Positions 18,425 to 25,908 of a DNA stretch of 64,000 nucleotides are shown in pieces. A program made the position numbers and the translations under genes. Numbering within the stretch: the stretch's first letter is position 1; every line of letters begins with the position of its first letter. Source of the stretch: Sinisalibacter aestuarii. Its GTDB lineage: Bacteria > Pseudomonadota > Alphaproteobacteria > Rhodobacterales > Rhodobacteraceae. Under the pieces are notes generated by a model. The model saw nothing but the letters and a program-made list of their open reading frames with translations, had not been told where the DNA came from and did not search any database. The stretch covers positions 124,001 to 188,000 of the forward strand of contig NZ_BROH01000004.1 of assembly GCF_027923545.1 (NCBI RefSeq), written 5' to 3'.

Positions 18425-19195
18425 ATGACGGCGCATTGTCCCGATTTCGAGCTGAGGCTGGCGCAGGGGGCGGAGGATCTCCGCGCCGCGCAACGGCTGC
18501 GCTACGAGGTGTTCGTGGAAGAGCTGGGCAGCGACGGGCCGCTGGTGGACCATGGCGCGCGGCTGGAGCGCGATGCCTTCGATCCCGTCTACGATCATCT
18601 GCTGCTGTTCGACAAGGCCCGCCCCGGTGCGCCCGCGGTCGGGGCCTACCGGCTGATGCGCAGCGACATGCTGGCGCCGGGCACGAATTTCTATTCCGAG
18701 GACGAATACGATATCGACGTGCTCAAGGCCTCGGGCCGCACGCTGCTGGAACTCGGGCGCTCCTGCGTTCACCCCGATTACCGGGGCGGCGCGGCGCTGA
18801 TGGCGCTGTGGCAGGGGCTGCTGGCCTATGTCGAGACCCACGGCATCGAGGTGATGTTCGGCGTGGCCTCGTTCCATGGCACCGAGATCGGCCCGCTGGC
18901 GCCGACGCTTTCGCTCCTGCATCACCGCCACCTGGCGCCGGAGCCGCTGCGGGTGCGGGCGCGGCCCGCGCATTTCCGGCGGATGGACCTGATGGCGGAG
19001 GACGAGATCGACCGGGTGGCGGCGATGCGCGCGGTGCCGGCGCTGATCAAATCCTACCTGCGGCTCGGCGGCTATGTGGGCGAGGGCGCCTATATCGACC
19101 TGCCGTTCAACACCACCGATGTCTGCATCGTTGTCGATATCGCCCAGGTGCCCGGGAAGGTGCGCGCGATCTATGAACGGGGAGCGGTCGGGTGA
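18425..19195 (+). CDS. olsB: L-ornithine N(alpha)-acyltransferase
   Basis: A 256-residue GNAT-fold acyltransferase that transfers a 3-hydroxyacyl chain from ACP to ornithine, the first step of phosphate-free ornithine lipid synthesis. Recognisable features are LRAAQRLRYEVFVEELG, LLELGRSCVHPDYRGGAALMALWQGL and GVASFHGTEIGPLAP, the standard OlsB pattern. The stop overlaps the GTG of olsA, so the two enzymes are coupled. The gene pair follows the chpT/DUF3553 region as in related genomes. Confidence 0.92.
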   Translation: MTAHCPDFELRLAQGAEDLRAAQRLRYEVFVEELGSDGPLVDHGARLERDAFDPVYDHLLLFDKARPGAPAVGAYRLMRSDMLAPGTNFYSEDEYDIDVLKASGRTLLELGRSCVHPDYRGGAALMALWQGLLAYVETHGIEVMFGVASFHGTEIGPLAPTLSLLHHRHLAPEPLRVRARPAHFRRMDLMAEDEIDRVAAMRAVPALIKSYLRLGGYVGEGAYIDLPFNTTDVCIVVDIAQVPGKVRAIYERGAVG

Positions 19196-20034
19196 GCGTG
19201 GTCTGGAACGATGGCAGCACGCCGGAACAGGTGCGGATCACGCCGCTCGGCTGGCTGCGGGCGGTGCTGCGCGGGGTGCTGATCCTTGTGGTGATCCTCA
19301 GCGGGCTGGTGCTGATGCTGTTCCTGCGGCTGATCGAAAAGCCGGTATTCGGCGTGAACCGCCCGGTGACGCCGTGGATTACCCAGGCCGTCTGCACGCT
19401 CACCCTGCGGATTCTCGGCCTGAAACTGCGCCTGTCGGGCGAGCAGATGACCCGGCGCAAGGGCGCGGTGGTGGCCAACCATGCCTCGTGGCTCGATATT
19501 TTCGTGCTGAACGCGCGCAAGCGGGTCTATTTCGTGGCCAAGGCCGAGGTGGCGGGCTGGCCGGGCGTGTCGTGGCTGGCGAAGGCGACGGGCACGGTCT
19601 TCATCAACCGCGACCGGCGCGAGGCGGGCGCGCAGGTGCGGCTGTTTCGCGAGCGGCTGGGGGCGGGGCACAAGCTGTTGTTCTTCCCCGAGGGCACCTC
19701 GACGGATTCGCGCCGGGTGCTGCCGTTCAAGACCACGCTCTTCGCCGCCTTCTTCGATGAGGGCCTGCGCAGCTTCATGCATATCCAGCCGGTGACCGTG
19801 CTTTACCGGGCGCCGGCGGGGCGCGATGCGCGCTTTTACGGCTGGTGGGGCTCACAGCCGATGGGGCCGCATTTGCTGAAAGTTCTGGCCGAGGCGCGGA
19901 ATGGCGAGGTGGAACTGGTCTACCACGAGCCGGTGCAGGTCTCGGAATTCGAGGACCGCAAGGCGCTGGCGGCCTATTGCGAACGGGTGGTCCGCGATCC
20001 GCTGGATCTGGAACTGGCGAAGGCGGCGGAGTAG
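19192..20034 (+). CDS. olsA: Lyso-ornithine lipid O-acyltransferase (PlsC family)
   Basis: A 280-residue membrane acyltransferase. A transmembrane segment (GVLILVVILSGLVLMLFL, residues about 24-41) is followed by the acyltransferase motifs NHASWLDI (HX4D catalytic His/Asp near residue 98), VFINRDRR and FFPEGTSTDSR. Together with OlsB it adds the second fatty acid to make ornithine lipid; a housekeeping lysophosphatidate acyltransferase role is the alternative. The GTG start overlaps the olsB stop. Confidence 0.9.
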   Translation: MSVVWNDGSTPEQVRITPLGWLRAVLRGVLILVVILSGLVLMLFLRLIEKPVFGVNRPVTPWITQAVCTLTLRILGLKLRLSGEQMTRRKGAVVANHASWLDIFVLNARKRVYFVAKAEVAGWPGVSWLAKATGTVFINRDRREAGAQVRLFRERLGAGHKLLFFPEGTSTDSRRVLPFKTTLFAAFFDEGLRSFMHIQPVTVLYRAPAGRDARFYGWWGSQPMGPHLLKVLAEARNGEVELVYHEPVQVSEFEDRKALAAYCERVVRDPLDLELAKAAE

Positions 20035-20136
20035 CGGGCGGCGCGTTCTGCCTGTGTTTTGGCATGTTTGGGCTGCGGGTTTTCGGGGCGGTGGCTGAAA
20101 ACCCGTTGACGGGCCGGGGCTAGATTCAGTTTTTCA

Positions 20137-20188
20137 CCGGAAAACCGGAAAACCGGAAAACCGGAAAACCGGAAAACCGGAAAACCGG
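20137..20188. repeat. 8-bp tandem array, 6.5 copies of CCGGAAAA
   Basis: Perfect head-to-tail units CCGGAAAA from 20137, the last one only CCGG, running directly into ATTTCTGGAGATG, which is the right arm of the AAATCCGGATTT palindrome family seen at 43950 and 55783. It lies in the convergent gap between olsA and the thiE-like gene. Confidence 0.95.
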
Positions 20189-20243
20189 ATTTCTGGAGAT
20201 GCTGGGGTTGCGGCTGCCCTCGTGCCGGGGCCGTAAACGAAAC

Positions 20244-20262
20244 CGGGGGCGCACGGCCCCCG
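20244..20262 (-). terminator. Candidate terminator of the thiE-like gene
   Basis: A perfect 7-bp stem CGGGGGC / GCCCCCG with a 5-base loop; on the minus strand it is followed by GTTTCGTTT. It lies 24 bases past the stop of the minus-strand gene. Confidence 0.6.
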
Positions 20263-20285
20263 CTTCCTTTGGGCCTGCCGCCGGC

Positions 20286-20906
20286 TCAGCCGCGCGCGGC
20301 GGCGAGCCGGGCGAGGGCTGCCGCCGGGTCGGCCTCGCGCCAGACTTCCTCGCCGAATGAGAGAAAATCGGCCACCGGCGTGAGCGCGCGCACGCGCTCT
20401 TCGCTGAAGCCGCCCTCGGCCACCACCGGAACCTCGATCATCTGGCTCCACCATTCGAACAGCTCGAACTCCGCCACCGTGCCATCGCCCAGGCTTGAGG
20501 CGCCGACCGGGCCGAAGGTGACGTAATCCGCCCCCATCTCGCCGGCATTCATCCCGTCATGGCGGGAGGCGCCGCAAAAGGCGCCGACGATGGCATCGGC
20601 CCCGAGATCCTTGCGGGTCTTGCGGACATGGCGCGCGCCATCGGTGAAATGCACGCCATCGAGGCCAAGGCGCTCCACCAGCAACACGTGATCGGCCACA
20701 ACAATGGCGATATCGCGGGCATGGGCCACCTCGCGCACCGCATCCGCCGCGCGGGCGATGCTGTCTTCGTCACGGGTGGCGAGGTCGAGCCGGATACAGG
20801 CGATCTCCACCGCGTCGAGGCAGCGCGCCAGCGTGTCGGGGAAGGTGTCCGGATCCAGCGCGGGCGGGGTGACGAGGTAGAGCTGCGGAAGGTCTTGGTC
20901 GGCCAT
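20286..20906 (-). CDS. Thiamine-phosphate synthase-like protein (ThiE family)
   Basis: A 206-residue TIM-barrel protein with LYLVTPPAL at the start, VVADHVLLVERLGLDGVHFTDG near the middle and ADYVTFGPVGASSL, the ThiE layout. ThiE joins HMP-pyrophosphate and thiazole phosphate. The usual LR(E/D)K segment after the first strands is replaced by CIRLDLATRD, and no other thiamine gene is nearby, so it may be a divergent paralog rather than the main enzyme. Single minus-strand gene with its own terminator. Confidence 0.72.
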   Translation of the reverse strand: MADQDLPQLYLVTPPALDPDTFPDTLARCLDAVEIACIRLDLATRDEDSIARAADAVREVAHARDIAIVVADHVLLVERLGLDGVHFTDGARHVRKTRKDLGADAIVGAFCGASRHDGMNAGEMGADYVTFGPVGASSLGDGTVAEFELFEWWSQMIEVPVVAEGGFSEERVRALTPVADFLSFGEEVWREADPAAALARLAAARG

Positions 20907-20958
20907 GATTTGTCCTCGGGGATTCGAGGCGCTGCATAGCGGGTTTTCCGCCCCTTGG

Positions 20959-21288
20959 CTACTTTGCGGGCAGGCTCTGCACGAAGTCGAGCGCCAGCGC
21001 CATCACCCGCCGCCGGCAGGTGTCGTCGGCCAGGTTCTCGTCGTCGATCTCGACGAAGCCGCCCATCGGCCGCCCGGTGAAGGCCATCGGCCTGACCCCG
21101 GGCACGGCGAGGGCGAATTCCTCGTTGTCCTTGCCGACGCGAAACATGCCGCCGCCGGGATGCACGCCGCAGAGCATATTGCCGTTCAGCATGAAGGCGA
21201 TTCCGCCAAACATGCGCTTTTCGCCGATCCCCGGCATCCCCGCGAGTTCTTCGCGCAGGATTTCAGCGAGCCCTTCATCGTAGGCCAA
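20959..21288 (-). CDS. TfoX N-terminal-domain protein
   Basis: A 109-residue protein consisting of the TfoX/Sxy N-terminal domain only: ILREELAGMPGIGEKRMFGGIAFMLNGNMLCGV, then FRVGKDNEEF and PMAFTGRPMGGFVEI. In gammaproteobacteria TfoX regulates competence; stand-alone N-domains in alphaproteobacteria have no known role. The TTG start at 21288 is chosen because AAGGGAGGGGG lies just before it; an ATG at 21306 would add six residues. It is divergent from the methyltransferase gene. Confidence 0.78.
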   Translation of the reverse strand: MAYDEGLAEILREELAGMPGIGEKRMFGGIAFMLNGNMLCGVHPGGGMFRVGKDNEEFALAVPGVRPMAFTGRPMGGFVEIDDENLADDTCRRRVMALALDFVQSLPAK

Positions 21289-21354
21289 GGCCCCCTCCCT
21301 TGCCATCCCCTGTGGCCCCAGCGTATCACACCGCCGCGAAACGGGGGAAATTTC

Positions 21355-22092
21355 ATGATCGACACCGCAGAGGGGCCGCTGCCCGCCATCGTGCTCGTGC
21401 GCCCGCAGATGGGCGAGAATATCGGCGCGGCGGCGCGGGCGATGCTGAATTTCGGGCTCGACCGGATGCGCCTCGTCGCGCCGCGCGATGGCTGGCCGAA
21501 CCCGAACGCGGTGGCGATGGCCTCGGGCGCGGGGCGGGTGCTGGACGCGGCTGGGGTGTTCGACGACCTCGCCGGGGCGCTGGCCGATTGCGACTATGTC
21601 TTCGCCACCACCGCGCGCGGGCGCGAGCTGGCCAAGCCGGTGCTCAGCCCCGAGCGGGCGATGGAACAGGCCCGCGCACTGCAGGCGGCGGGCCGGAAGG
21701 TGGCCATTCTCTTCGGCCCCGAGCGGGCGGGGCTGGAGAACGATGACGTGGCGCGCGCCAATGCCATCGTGACGGTGCCGGTCAACCCGGAATTCTTCTC
21801 GCTCAACCTCGCCCAGTCGGTGCTGCTCATGGCCTATGAATGGCGCCGGCAGGGGGGTGAGGTGGCGCATGAAGTGCTGGCCAACACCGAGTTTGCTTCG
21901 GCCATCGAGGTGGAAAAGCTGGGCGACCATTTCGAGGCCGAGCTTGAGCGCGCCGGCTTCTTCTTTCCCGAAACGAAGGCGGCTGGGATGAAGCTGGTGC
22001 TGCGCAATATGTGGGTGCGGCTGGGCTTGACCAAATCCGATGTTCAACGGCTGCACGGGATGCTGCGCCAGTTGCTGCGCGACCGCGCTTAG
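21355..22092 (+). CDS. trmJ: SPOUT RNA methyltransferase, TrmJ-like (tRNA Nm32)
   Basis: A 245-residue SpoU-family methyltransferase of the TrmH group 1 type. AIVLVRPQMGENIGAAARAMLNFGL carries motif 1 (the catalytic Arg of the NIGAAAR region), VAILFGPERAGLENDDV motif 2 and IVTVPVNPEFFSLNLAQSVLLMAYEW motif 3 with the knot. A C-terminal helical extension follows, as in TrmJ, which 2'-O-methylates position 32 of tRNAs. ATG 21355 fits; the frame is open much further upstream but overlaps the opposite gene. Confidence 0.85.
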   Translation: MIDTAEGPLPAIVLVRPQMGENIGAAARAMLNFGLDRMRLVAPRDGWPNPNAVAMASGAGRVLDAAGVFDDLAGALADCDYVFATTARGRELAKPVLSPERAMEQARALQAAGRKVAILFGPERAGLENDDVARANAIVTVPVNPEFFSLNLAQSVLLMAYEWRRQGGEVAHEVLANTEFASAIEVEKLGDHFEAELERAGFFFPETKAAGMKLVLRNMWVRLGLTKSDVQRLHGMLRQLLRDRA

Positions 22093-22400
22093 GGGGGTGG
22101 CGCTCGCCATGTACGAAGAGATGAACGGACATCTAACGAGTAATTTCCTGTAAGGAATTGATTTTAATTTGGAATGTTGCGACTCTAGAACTCTAGAACT
22201 CTAGAACTCTAGAACTCTAGAACTCTAGAACTCTAGAACTCTAGAACTCTAGAACTCTAGAACTCTAGAACTCTAGAACTCTAGAACTCTAGAACTCTGG
22301 CGTCGGATCGTGAGCGCGCTGCGCCACCTCATGCCGTGCCTTTGCAGCAGGCACCCGGCATCCGTCGCAAACACACCCCACCCGGAACGACGCCGTTCGC
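22093..22400. other. Convergent intergenic region dominated by a tandem array
   Basis: A 308-base gap between the stops of the trmJ-like and dsbB-like genes. Its centre is the CTCTAGAA array (separate entry), the left flank is AT-rich (ATTTTAATTTGGAATG near 22162) and the right flank is ordinary GC-rich sequence. I see no gene and no clear terminator. Confidence 0.8.
22183..22298. repeat. 8-bp tandem array, 14.5 copies of CTCTAGAA
   Basis: Fourteen perfect units CTCTAGAA (22183-22294) plus CTCT. Each unit contains TCTAGA, so the array has 14 CTAG tetranucleotides, a sequence usually rare in bacterial genomes. Perfect identity over 116 bases suggests an actively slipping microsatellite. Confidence 0.97.
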
Positions 22401-22892
22401 TCAGCCCCGGCGTGCGGCGGCGATCCAGATCAGCGCCGTGACCAGCGCGCCGACGGCGTTGAAATTGGCCATCGTGAAATCGAGTGCATCCCACGGGATC
22501 ATGTCCGACAGCCGCCACGGGATCTCGTCGCAGCGCACGAGGGGGGCGGCGTTGATCTGGTTGAGCAATTCGCTTGGCGACAGGCCCGAAATGTCGCCCC
22601 CGCCGGTGCAGGAGGCCGGCCCCTCCCACCATTTGCGCTCCACCCCGCTGTGATAGAAACCGATCGCCGAGGTGGTGGCGGCGGCCAGCGCGCCGAGCCA
22701 GGCCAGCCAGGTCCAGCGCGTCGCCAGCGCGATCACCCCGATCACCACGGCGGTGTAATGGGGGTAGCGCTGGTAATAGCACAGCTTGCAGGGCTCGTAG
22801 CCGAACGCCTGAAAGGTCCATGCCCCGAGCGCGGAGGCTACCGAGATGAGCGTGGCGGTCAGGATGAGCTGGCGTGTTGTAATCCGGGTCAT
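22401..22892 (-). CDS. dsbB: DsbB-family disulfide bond formation protein
   Basis: A 163-residue inner-membrane protein with four predicted transmembrane helices. The first redox pair is CKLC at residues 35-38 in the EPCKLCYYQRYP context, and the second pair is a Cys in SCTGGGD and one in LVRCDEIPW, matching DsbB, which passes electrons from DsbA to quinone. ATG 22892 overlaps the stop of the DedA gene (ATGA), so the two are one operon. The closest DsbA-fold protein in the window (25118) is a cytosolic FrnE-type, not its partner. Confidence 0.9.
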   Translation of the reverse strand: MTRITTRQLILTATLISVASALGAWTFQAFGYEPCKLCYYQRYPHYTAVVIGVIALATRWTWLAWLGALAAATTSAIGFYHSGVERKWWEGPASCTGGGDISGLSPSELLNQINAAPLVRCDEIPWRLSDMIPWDALDFTMANFNAVGALVTALIWIAAARRG

Positions 22893-23467
22893 AGATATTT
22901 CACCGCGAAGAAGCCGCCGAGCAGAAGCACGACGAACAGAATGAAGACAAGGCCGAGCCGGCGCTCGATGAAGTCGCGGATCGGCTCGCCGAACTTCCAA
23001 AGGAGCGCCGCGACCACGAAGAAGCGCAGGCCGCGCGCGAGGATCGAGGCGATCATGAAGACGCCGAAGCTGAGGCCGGTCCAGCCCGAGAGGATGGTGA
23101 TGACCTTGTAGGGGAAGGGGGTGACCCCGGCGATCAGCACCGCCCAGGCGCCCCATTCGTTGTATTTGGCGGCAAACTCCGCCGCCGCATCGGTCTTGCC
23201 GTAGAAGTCGAGCACCGGCTGGCCGACGCTCTCGAATAGGCCCCAGCCGATGTAATAGCCGAGCATCCCGCCGGCGACCGAGGCCACCAGCGCCACCGTG
23301 GCGATCAGGAAGGCGCGGCGCGGCGCGGCGATGATCATCGGGATCATGATCACGTCGGGCGGGATCGGGAAGACCGAGCTTTCGACGAAGGCCACGAAGG
23401 CGAGCGCCCAGAGCGCGTAGCGGCTCTCGGCCAGGGAAATCGTCCAGTCGTACAACCCGCGCAGCAT
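22889..23467 (-). CDS. DedA/VTT-family membrane protein (YqaA-like)
   Basis: A 192-residue membrane protein of the DedA/SNARE-associated family: YALWALAFVAFVESSVFPIPPDVIMIPMI is the conserved re-entrant segment with FxxPxPP, followed by VAGVTPFPYKVITILSG-like helices. Members act in lipid scrambling or membrane homeostasis; the exact substrate is unknown. ATG 23467 begins at the conserved MLRGLYDW; an in-frame ATG at 23497 would add ten residues. It overlaps dsbB by four bases. Confidence 0.85.
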   Translation of the reverse strand: MLRGLYDWTISLAESRYALWALAFVAFVESSVFPIPPDVIMIPMIIAAPRRAFLIATVALVASVAGGMLGYYIGWGLFESVGQPVLDFYGKTDAAAEFAAKYNEWGAWAVLIAGVTPFPYKVITILSGWTGLSFGVFMIASILARGLRFFVVAALLWKFGEPIRDFIERRLGLVFILFVVLLLGGFFAVKYL

Positions 23468-23577
23468 GTCCCGCCCCGTTTTGATGCGTTGCAGCATGGG
23501 GCGCGCGCCGGGTCAAGTGCACAGTGGCGTGAAGTGGCTGTGAGGGTATACTGGGCGGGTGCAAGGTGGAGGGTGGC

Positions 23578-24420
23578 ATGAAGTGGCAAGGGCGCCGGGG
23601 CAGCCGGAATATCGAGGATCGCCGCCGCGGCGGCGGGGCGGCTGCCGGGATCGGCGGCATCGGTCTGCTGCTCGTGCTGGCGATCGGCTATTTCGCCGGG
23701 ATCGACGTGACCCCGCTGCTCGAAGGGCAGGGCGGGCTGAGTGGCGGCACGCAGCAGGAGCTGACCGAGGCCGATCGTCAGGCGGGCGACTTCGTTTCGG
23801 TCACGCTGGCCGATACCGAACAGGTCTGGGCCAAGGTCTTTTCCGAACAGGTCGATGGGCCGTACAGCCCGGTCACGCTGGTGCTTTACAAGGGCGTGAC
23901 GCAATCGGCCTGTGGCGGGGCATCGGGCGCGACGGGGCCGTTCTACTGCCCGGGCGACCGCAAGATCTATCTCGACACCGCCTTTTTCACCACGATGCAG
24001 CGCCAGCTCGGCGCGCATGGCGATTTCGCCGCGGCTTACGTGGTGGCGCATGAAGTGGCGCATCATGTACAGGACGAGCTTGGCATTCTCGGCGAGGCCA
24101 ACCGGATCCGCGCGCAGGTGAGCGAGGCCGAGAGCAACGCGATCTCGGTGCGCATCGAGCTTCAGGCCGATTGCTATTCGGGCATCTGGGCGCGCGAGGC
24201 GGCTGAGACGCTTGGCTCGGTGGAGCCCGGCGATCTCGACGAGGCGCTGAACGCCGCCCGCCAGATCGGCGACGACACGCTCCAGCGCAATGCCGGCCGG
24301 GTACCGATGCCGCATACCTTCACCCATGGCAGCTCGGCGCAGCGCCAAAGCTGGTTTGCCCGCGGCTACGAAACCGGCGACATGCGCGCCTGCGATACGT
24401 TCGGAACGGATCGTCTGTAG
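23578..24420 (+). CDS. Membrane-anchored neutral zinc metallopeptidase (YpfJ family)
   Basis: A 280-residue protein starting MKWQGRRGSRNIEDRRR, followed by one transmembrane segment (IGGIGLLLVLAIGYFAGI). The zinc site HEVAHHVQ lies near residue 160 (HExxH), with a downstream Glu in QADCYSGIWA as the likely third ligand. CGGASGATGPFYCPGDRKIYLD is typical of the YpfJ family, whose physiological substrate is unknown. ATG 23578 is behind GGTGGAGGG; a GTG at 23566 is an alternative. Confidence 0.88.
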   Translation: MKWQGRRGSRNIEDRRRGGGAAAGIGGIGLLLVLAIGYFAGIDVTPLLEGQGGLSGGTQQELTEADRQAGDFVSVTLADTEQVWAKVFSEQVDGPYSPVTLVLYKGVTQSACGGASGATGPFYCPGDRKIYLDTAFFTTMQRQLGAHGDFAAAYVVAHEVAHHVQDELGILGEANRIRAQVSEAESNAISVRIELQADCYSGIWAREAAETLGSVEPGDLDEALNAARQIGDDTLQRNAGRVPMPHTFTHGSSAQRQSWFARGYETGDMRACDTFGTDRL

Positions 24421-24459
24421 ATTGACGGCACCCGGCGCCGGCGCTAGACGGAGCGTCGG

Positions 24460-24546
24460 GCCCGAGTGGCGGAATTGGTAGACGCAGCGGATTCAAAATC
24501 CGCCGGTGGCAACACCTTGTGGGTTCGAGTCCCACCTCGGGCACCA
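24460..24546 (+). tRNA. tRNA-Leu (anticodon CAA)
   Basis: An 87-nt gene with encoded CCA. The acceptor GCCCGAG pairs with CTCGGGC, anticodon loop TTCAAAA gives CAA, long variable arm, T arm GGTTCGAGTCC. Its 3' 73 bases are repeated at 24990 with one mismatch (C24515 versus G25031), marking it as an integration target. Confidence 0.96.
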
Positions 24547-24547
24547 T
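24474..24547 (+). repeat. Left attachment-type direct repeat (inside tRNA-Leu)
   Basis: 74 bases from the D arm to one base past the CCA of tRNA-Leu; identical at 73 of 74 positions to 24990-25063. The spacing of 516 bases encloses an integrase remnant, the arrangement left by a tRNA-targeting element (attL). Confidence 0.88.
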
Positions 24548-24604
24548 AGGTCTTTGATTTCAAACGGTTTCTTCGTCAAATGTAACGACGAAAGGAACCT
24601 GAAA

Positions 24605-24997
24605 TTGGCACATATTTCACTACCAGATCACCTCATGAAACGCGGTAAAGGGTACGCGGTTAGATTCTCGGTCCCGAAGGAATACCAAGGTGTCATCGGG
24701 AAAAAGGAGATCATCAGGGGGCTTGGAACTCAGGATTTGGGCGAGGCGATTTCCAAGCGGGATGAAGTCTTGCAGGAAATCATCGGGGCGATACGCTCAG
24801 GAGTGGTTCCCCCCGGTACGGAGCTTTCTCTACAGCCAACCAAAGTCCACCAAGCTACCACTGTGCGCGACACAGCCCACCGCTGGCTCACCGAGTCGGA
24901 CGGTATCAAGAACTCGACCAAGGGTCGTACTCGTAGTAGCAACTACAGCGAAGAAACCTTGGGTGTTAACCCTTTGGAATCAAAGTGCGATTGGTAG
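24605..24997 (+). pseudogene. Truncated phage/island integrase (N-terminal part of a tyrosine recombinase)
   Basis: A 130-codon frame with TTG start behind AAAGGAACC. HISLPDHLMKRGKGYAVRFSVPKEYQGVIGKKEIIRGLGTQDLGEAISKR resembles the N-terminal arm-binding region of tyrosine integrases of alphaproteobacterial islands. No core-binding or catalytic domain (R..HxxR..Y) follows; the frame runs into the right tRNA repeat, whose TAG ends it. Base composition and codon use are AT-richer than the neighbours. The integrase lies directly next to the tRNA, as is typical, and the rest of the element has been lost. Confidence 0.75.
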
Positions 24998-25063
24998 ACG
25001 CAGCGGATTCAAAATCCGCCGGTGGCAACAGCTTGTGGGTTCGAGTCCCACCTCGGGCACCAT
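24990..25063 (+). repeat. Right attachment-type direct repeat (partial tRNA-Leu copy)
   Basis: Copy of the 3' part of tRNA-Leu starting ATTGGTAGACGC and including anticodon, variable and T arms and CCA. The 5' acceptor strand and the beginning of the D arm are missing, so it cannot be a functional tRNA; it is the attR-like end of the deleted element. Confidence 0.88.
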
Positions 25064-25117
25064 GGCGCGGTTCATCGCAGGTGCCGCGGCTGGCCGGAGC
25101 GCCGGATGCGGCCCGGC

Positions 25118-25792
25118 TCAGCAGGTCTGGCCCGCGCCGGGCGCTTCTGCCGGGCCTTCGGCGCCGCGGCCGGTGAGTTCGTCGATCACGTTCAGCCATA
25201 GCTCGACCGGCTGCGCGCCCGGCACCACCGCCTGGTTGGCGACCACGAAGGTGGGCACGGCGCGCACGCCCTTGCGGCGGGCATCGGCGTCGCGGGCGCG
25301 GATATCGTCGGCATCGGCATCGGAGGCGAGCAGGCGCGCGATCATGTCGCCGTCCATGCCGCAGCTTTCGGCGATCGCCGCCAGCTCGCCCGCATCGCCG
25401 ATATCGCGCCCCTCGACGAAATAGGCGGCGAACAGCGCCGAGACGACCGGCGTTTGCCGCCCCTCGATCCCGGCCCAGTGGATCAGGCGGTGGGCGTCGA
25501 GCGTATTGGGGGTGCGGGCGATGGCGTCGAGGTTGAGCTTGAGGCCGGATCTAGCCGCTTCCTCGACCACCGGCATATAGGCATCGACCGCGCCGGACTT
25601 GCCGCCGAACTTGGCTTCGAGATAGCTGCGCCGATCCATGCCCGCGCGCGGCATGTCGGGGTTCAGCATGAACGGGTGCCATTCCACCTCGAACGGGTGG
25701 TCGGGCCGCTGCTCCAGGGCGCGGCCGAGCCGGGCCTTGCCGATATAGCACCAGGGGCAGACGGGATCGGAAAAGATGACGAGTTTGACCAT
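25118..25792 (-). CDS. DsbA-family oxidoreductase (FrnE-like)
   Basis: A 224-residue thioredoxin-fold protein with VIFSDPVCPWCYIGKARL: CPWC active site at residues 11-14 and the helical insertion of the FrnE/2-hydroxychromene-2-carboxylate isomerase group; GVRAVPTFVVANQAVVPGAQP holds the cis-Pro loop. No signal peptide, so it is cytoplasmic and probably a disulfide isomerase or oxidoreductase of unknown target. ATG 25792 places the CPWC near the N-terminus as expected; the frame upstream to 25852 is rejected. Confidence 0.87.
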   Translation of the reverse strand: MVKLVIFSDPVCPWCYIGKARLGRALEQRPDHPFEVEWHPFMLNPDMPRAGMDRRSYLEAKFGGKSGAVDAYMPVVEEAARSGLKLNLDAIARTPNTLDAHRLIHWAGIEGRQTPVVSALFAAYFVEGRDIGDAGELAAIAESCGMDGDMIARLLASDADADDIRARDADARRKGVRAVPTFVVANQAVVPGAQPVELWLNVIDELTGRGAEGPAEAPGAGQTC

Positions 25793-25908
25793 ATGGGGGA
25801 GATAGCCGGGATTGCCGGGCAGGGAAAGCCGCCTGCGCGCCGGTCGCGGCAAGGTGAAGCGGGGGGCGGGGAGTTGCGCGGGGCCCGCCGGGGCGTATAT
25901 GGAAGCGC

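Noticed and set aside
22183-22298. CRISPR array
   Set aside because: Units are 8 bp with no spacers and no cas genes; it is a simple tandem repeat.
24990-25063. Second functional tRNA-Leu
   Set aside because: The 5' acceptor strand and the start of the D arm are missing.
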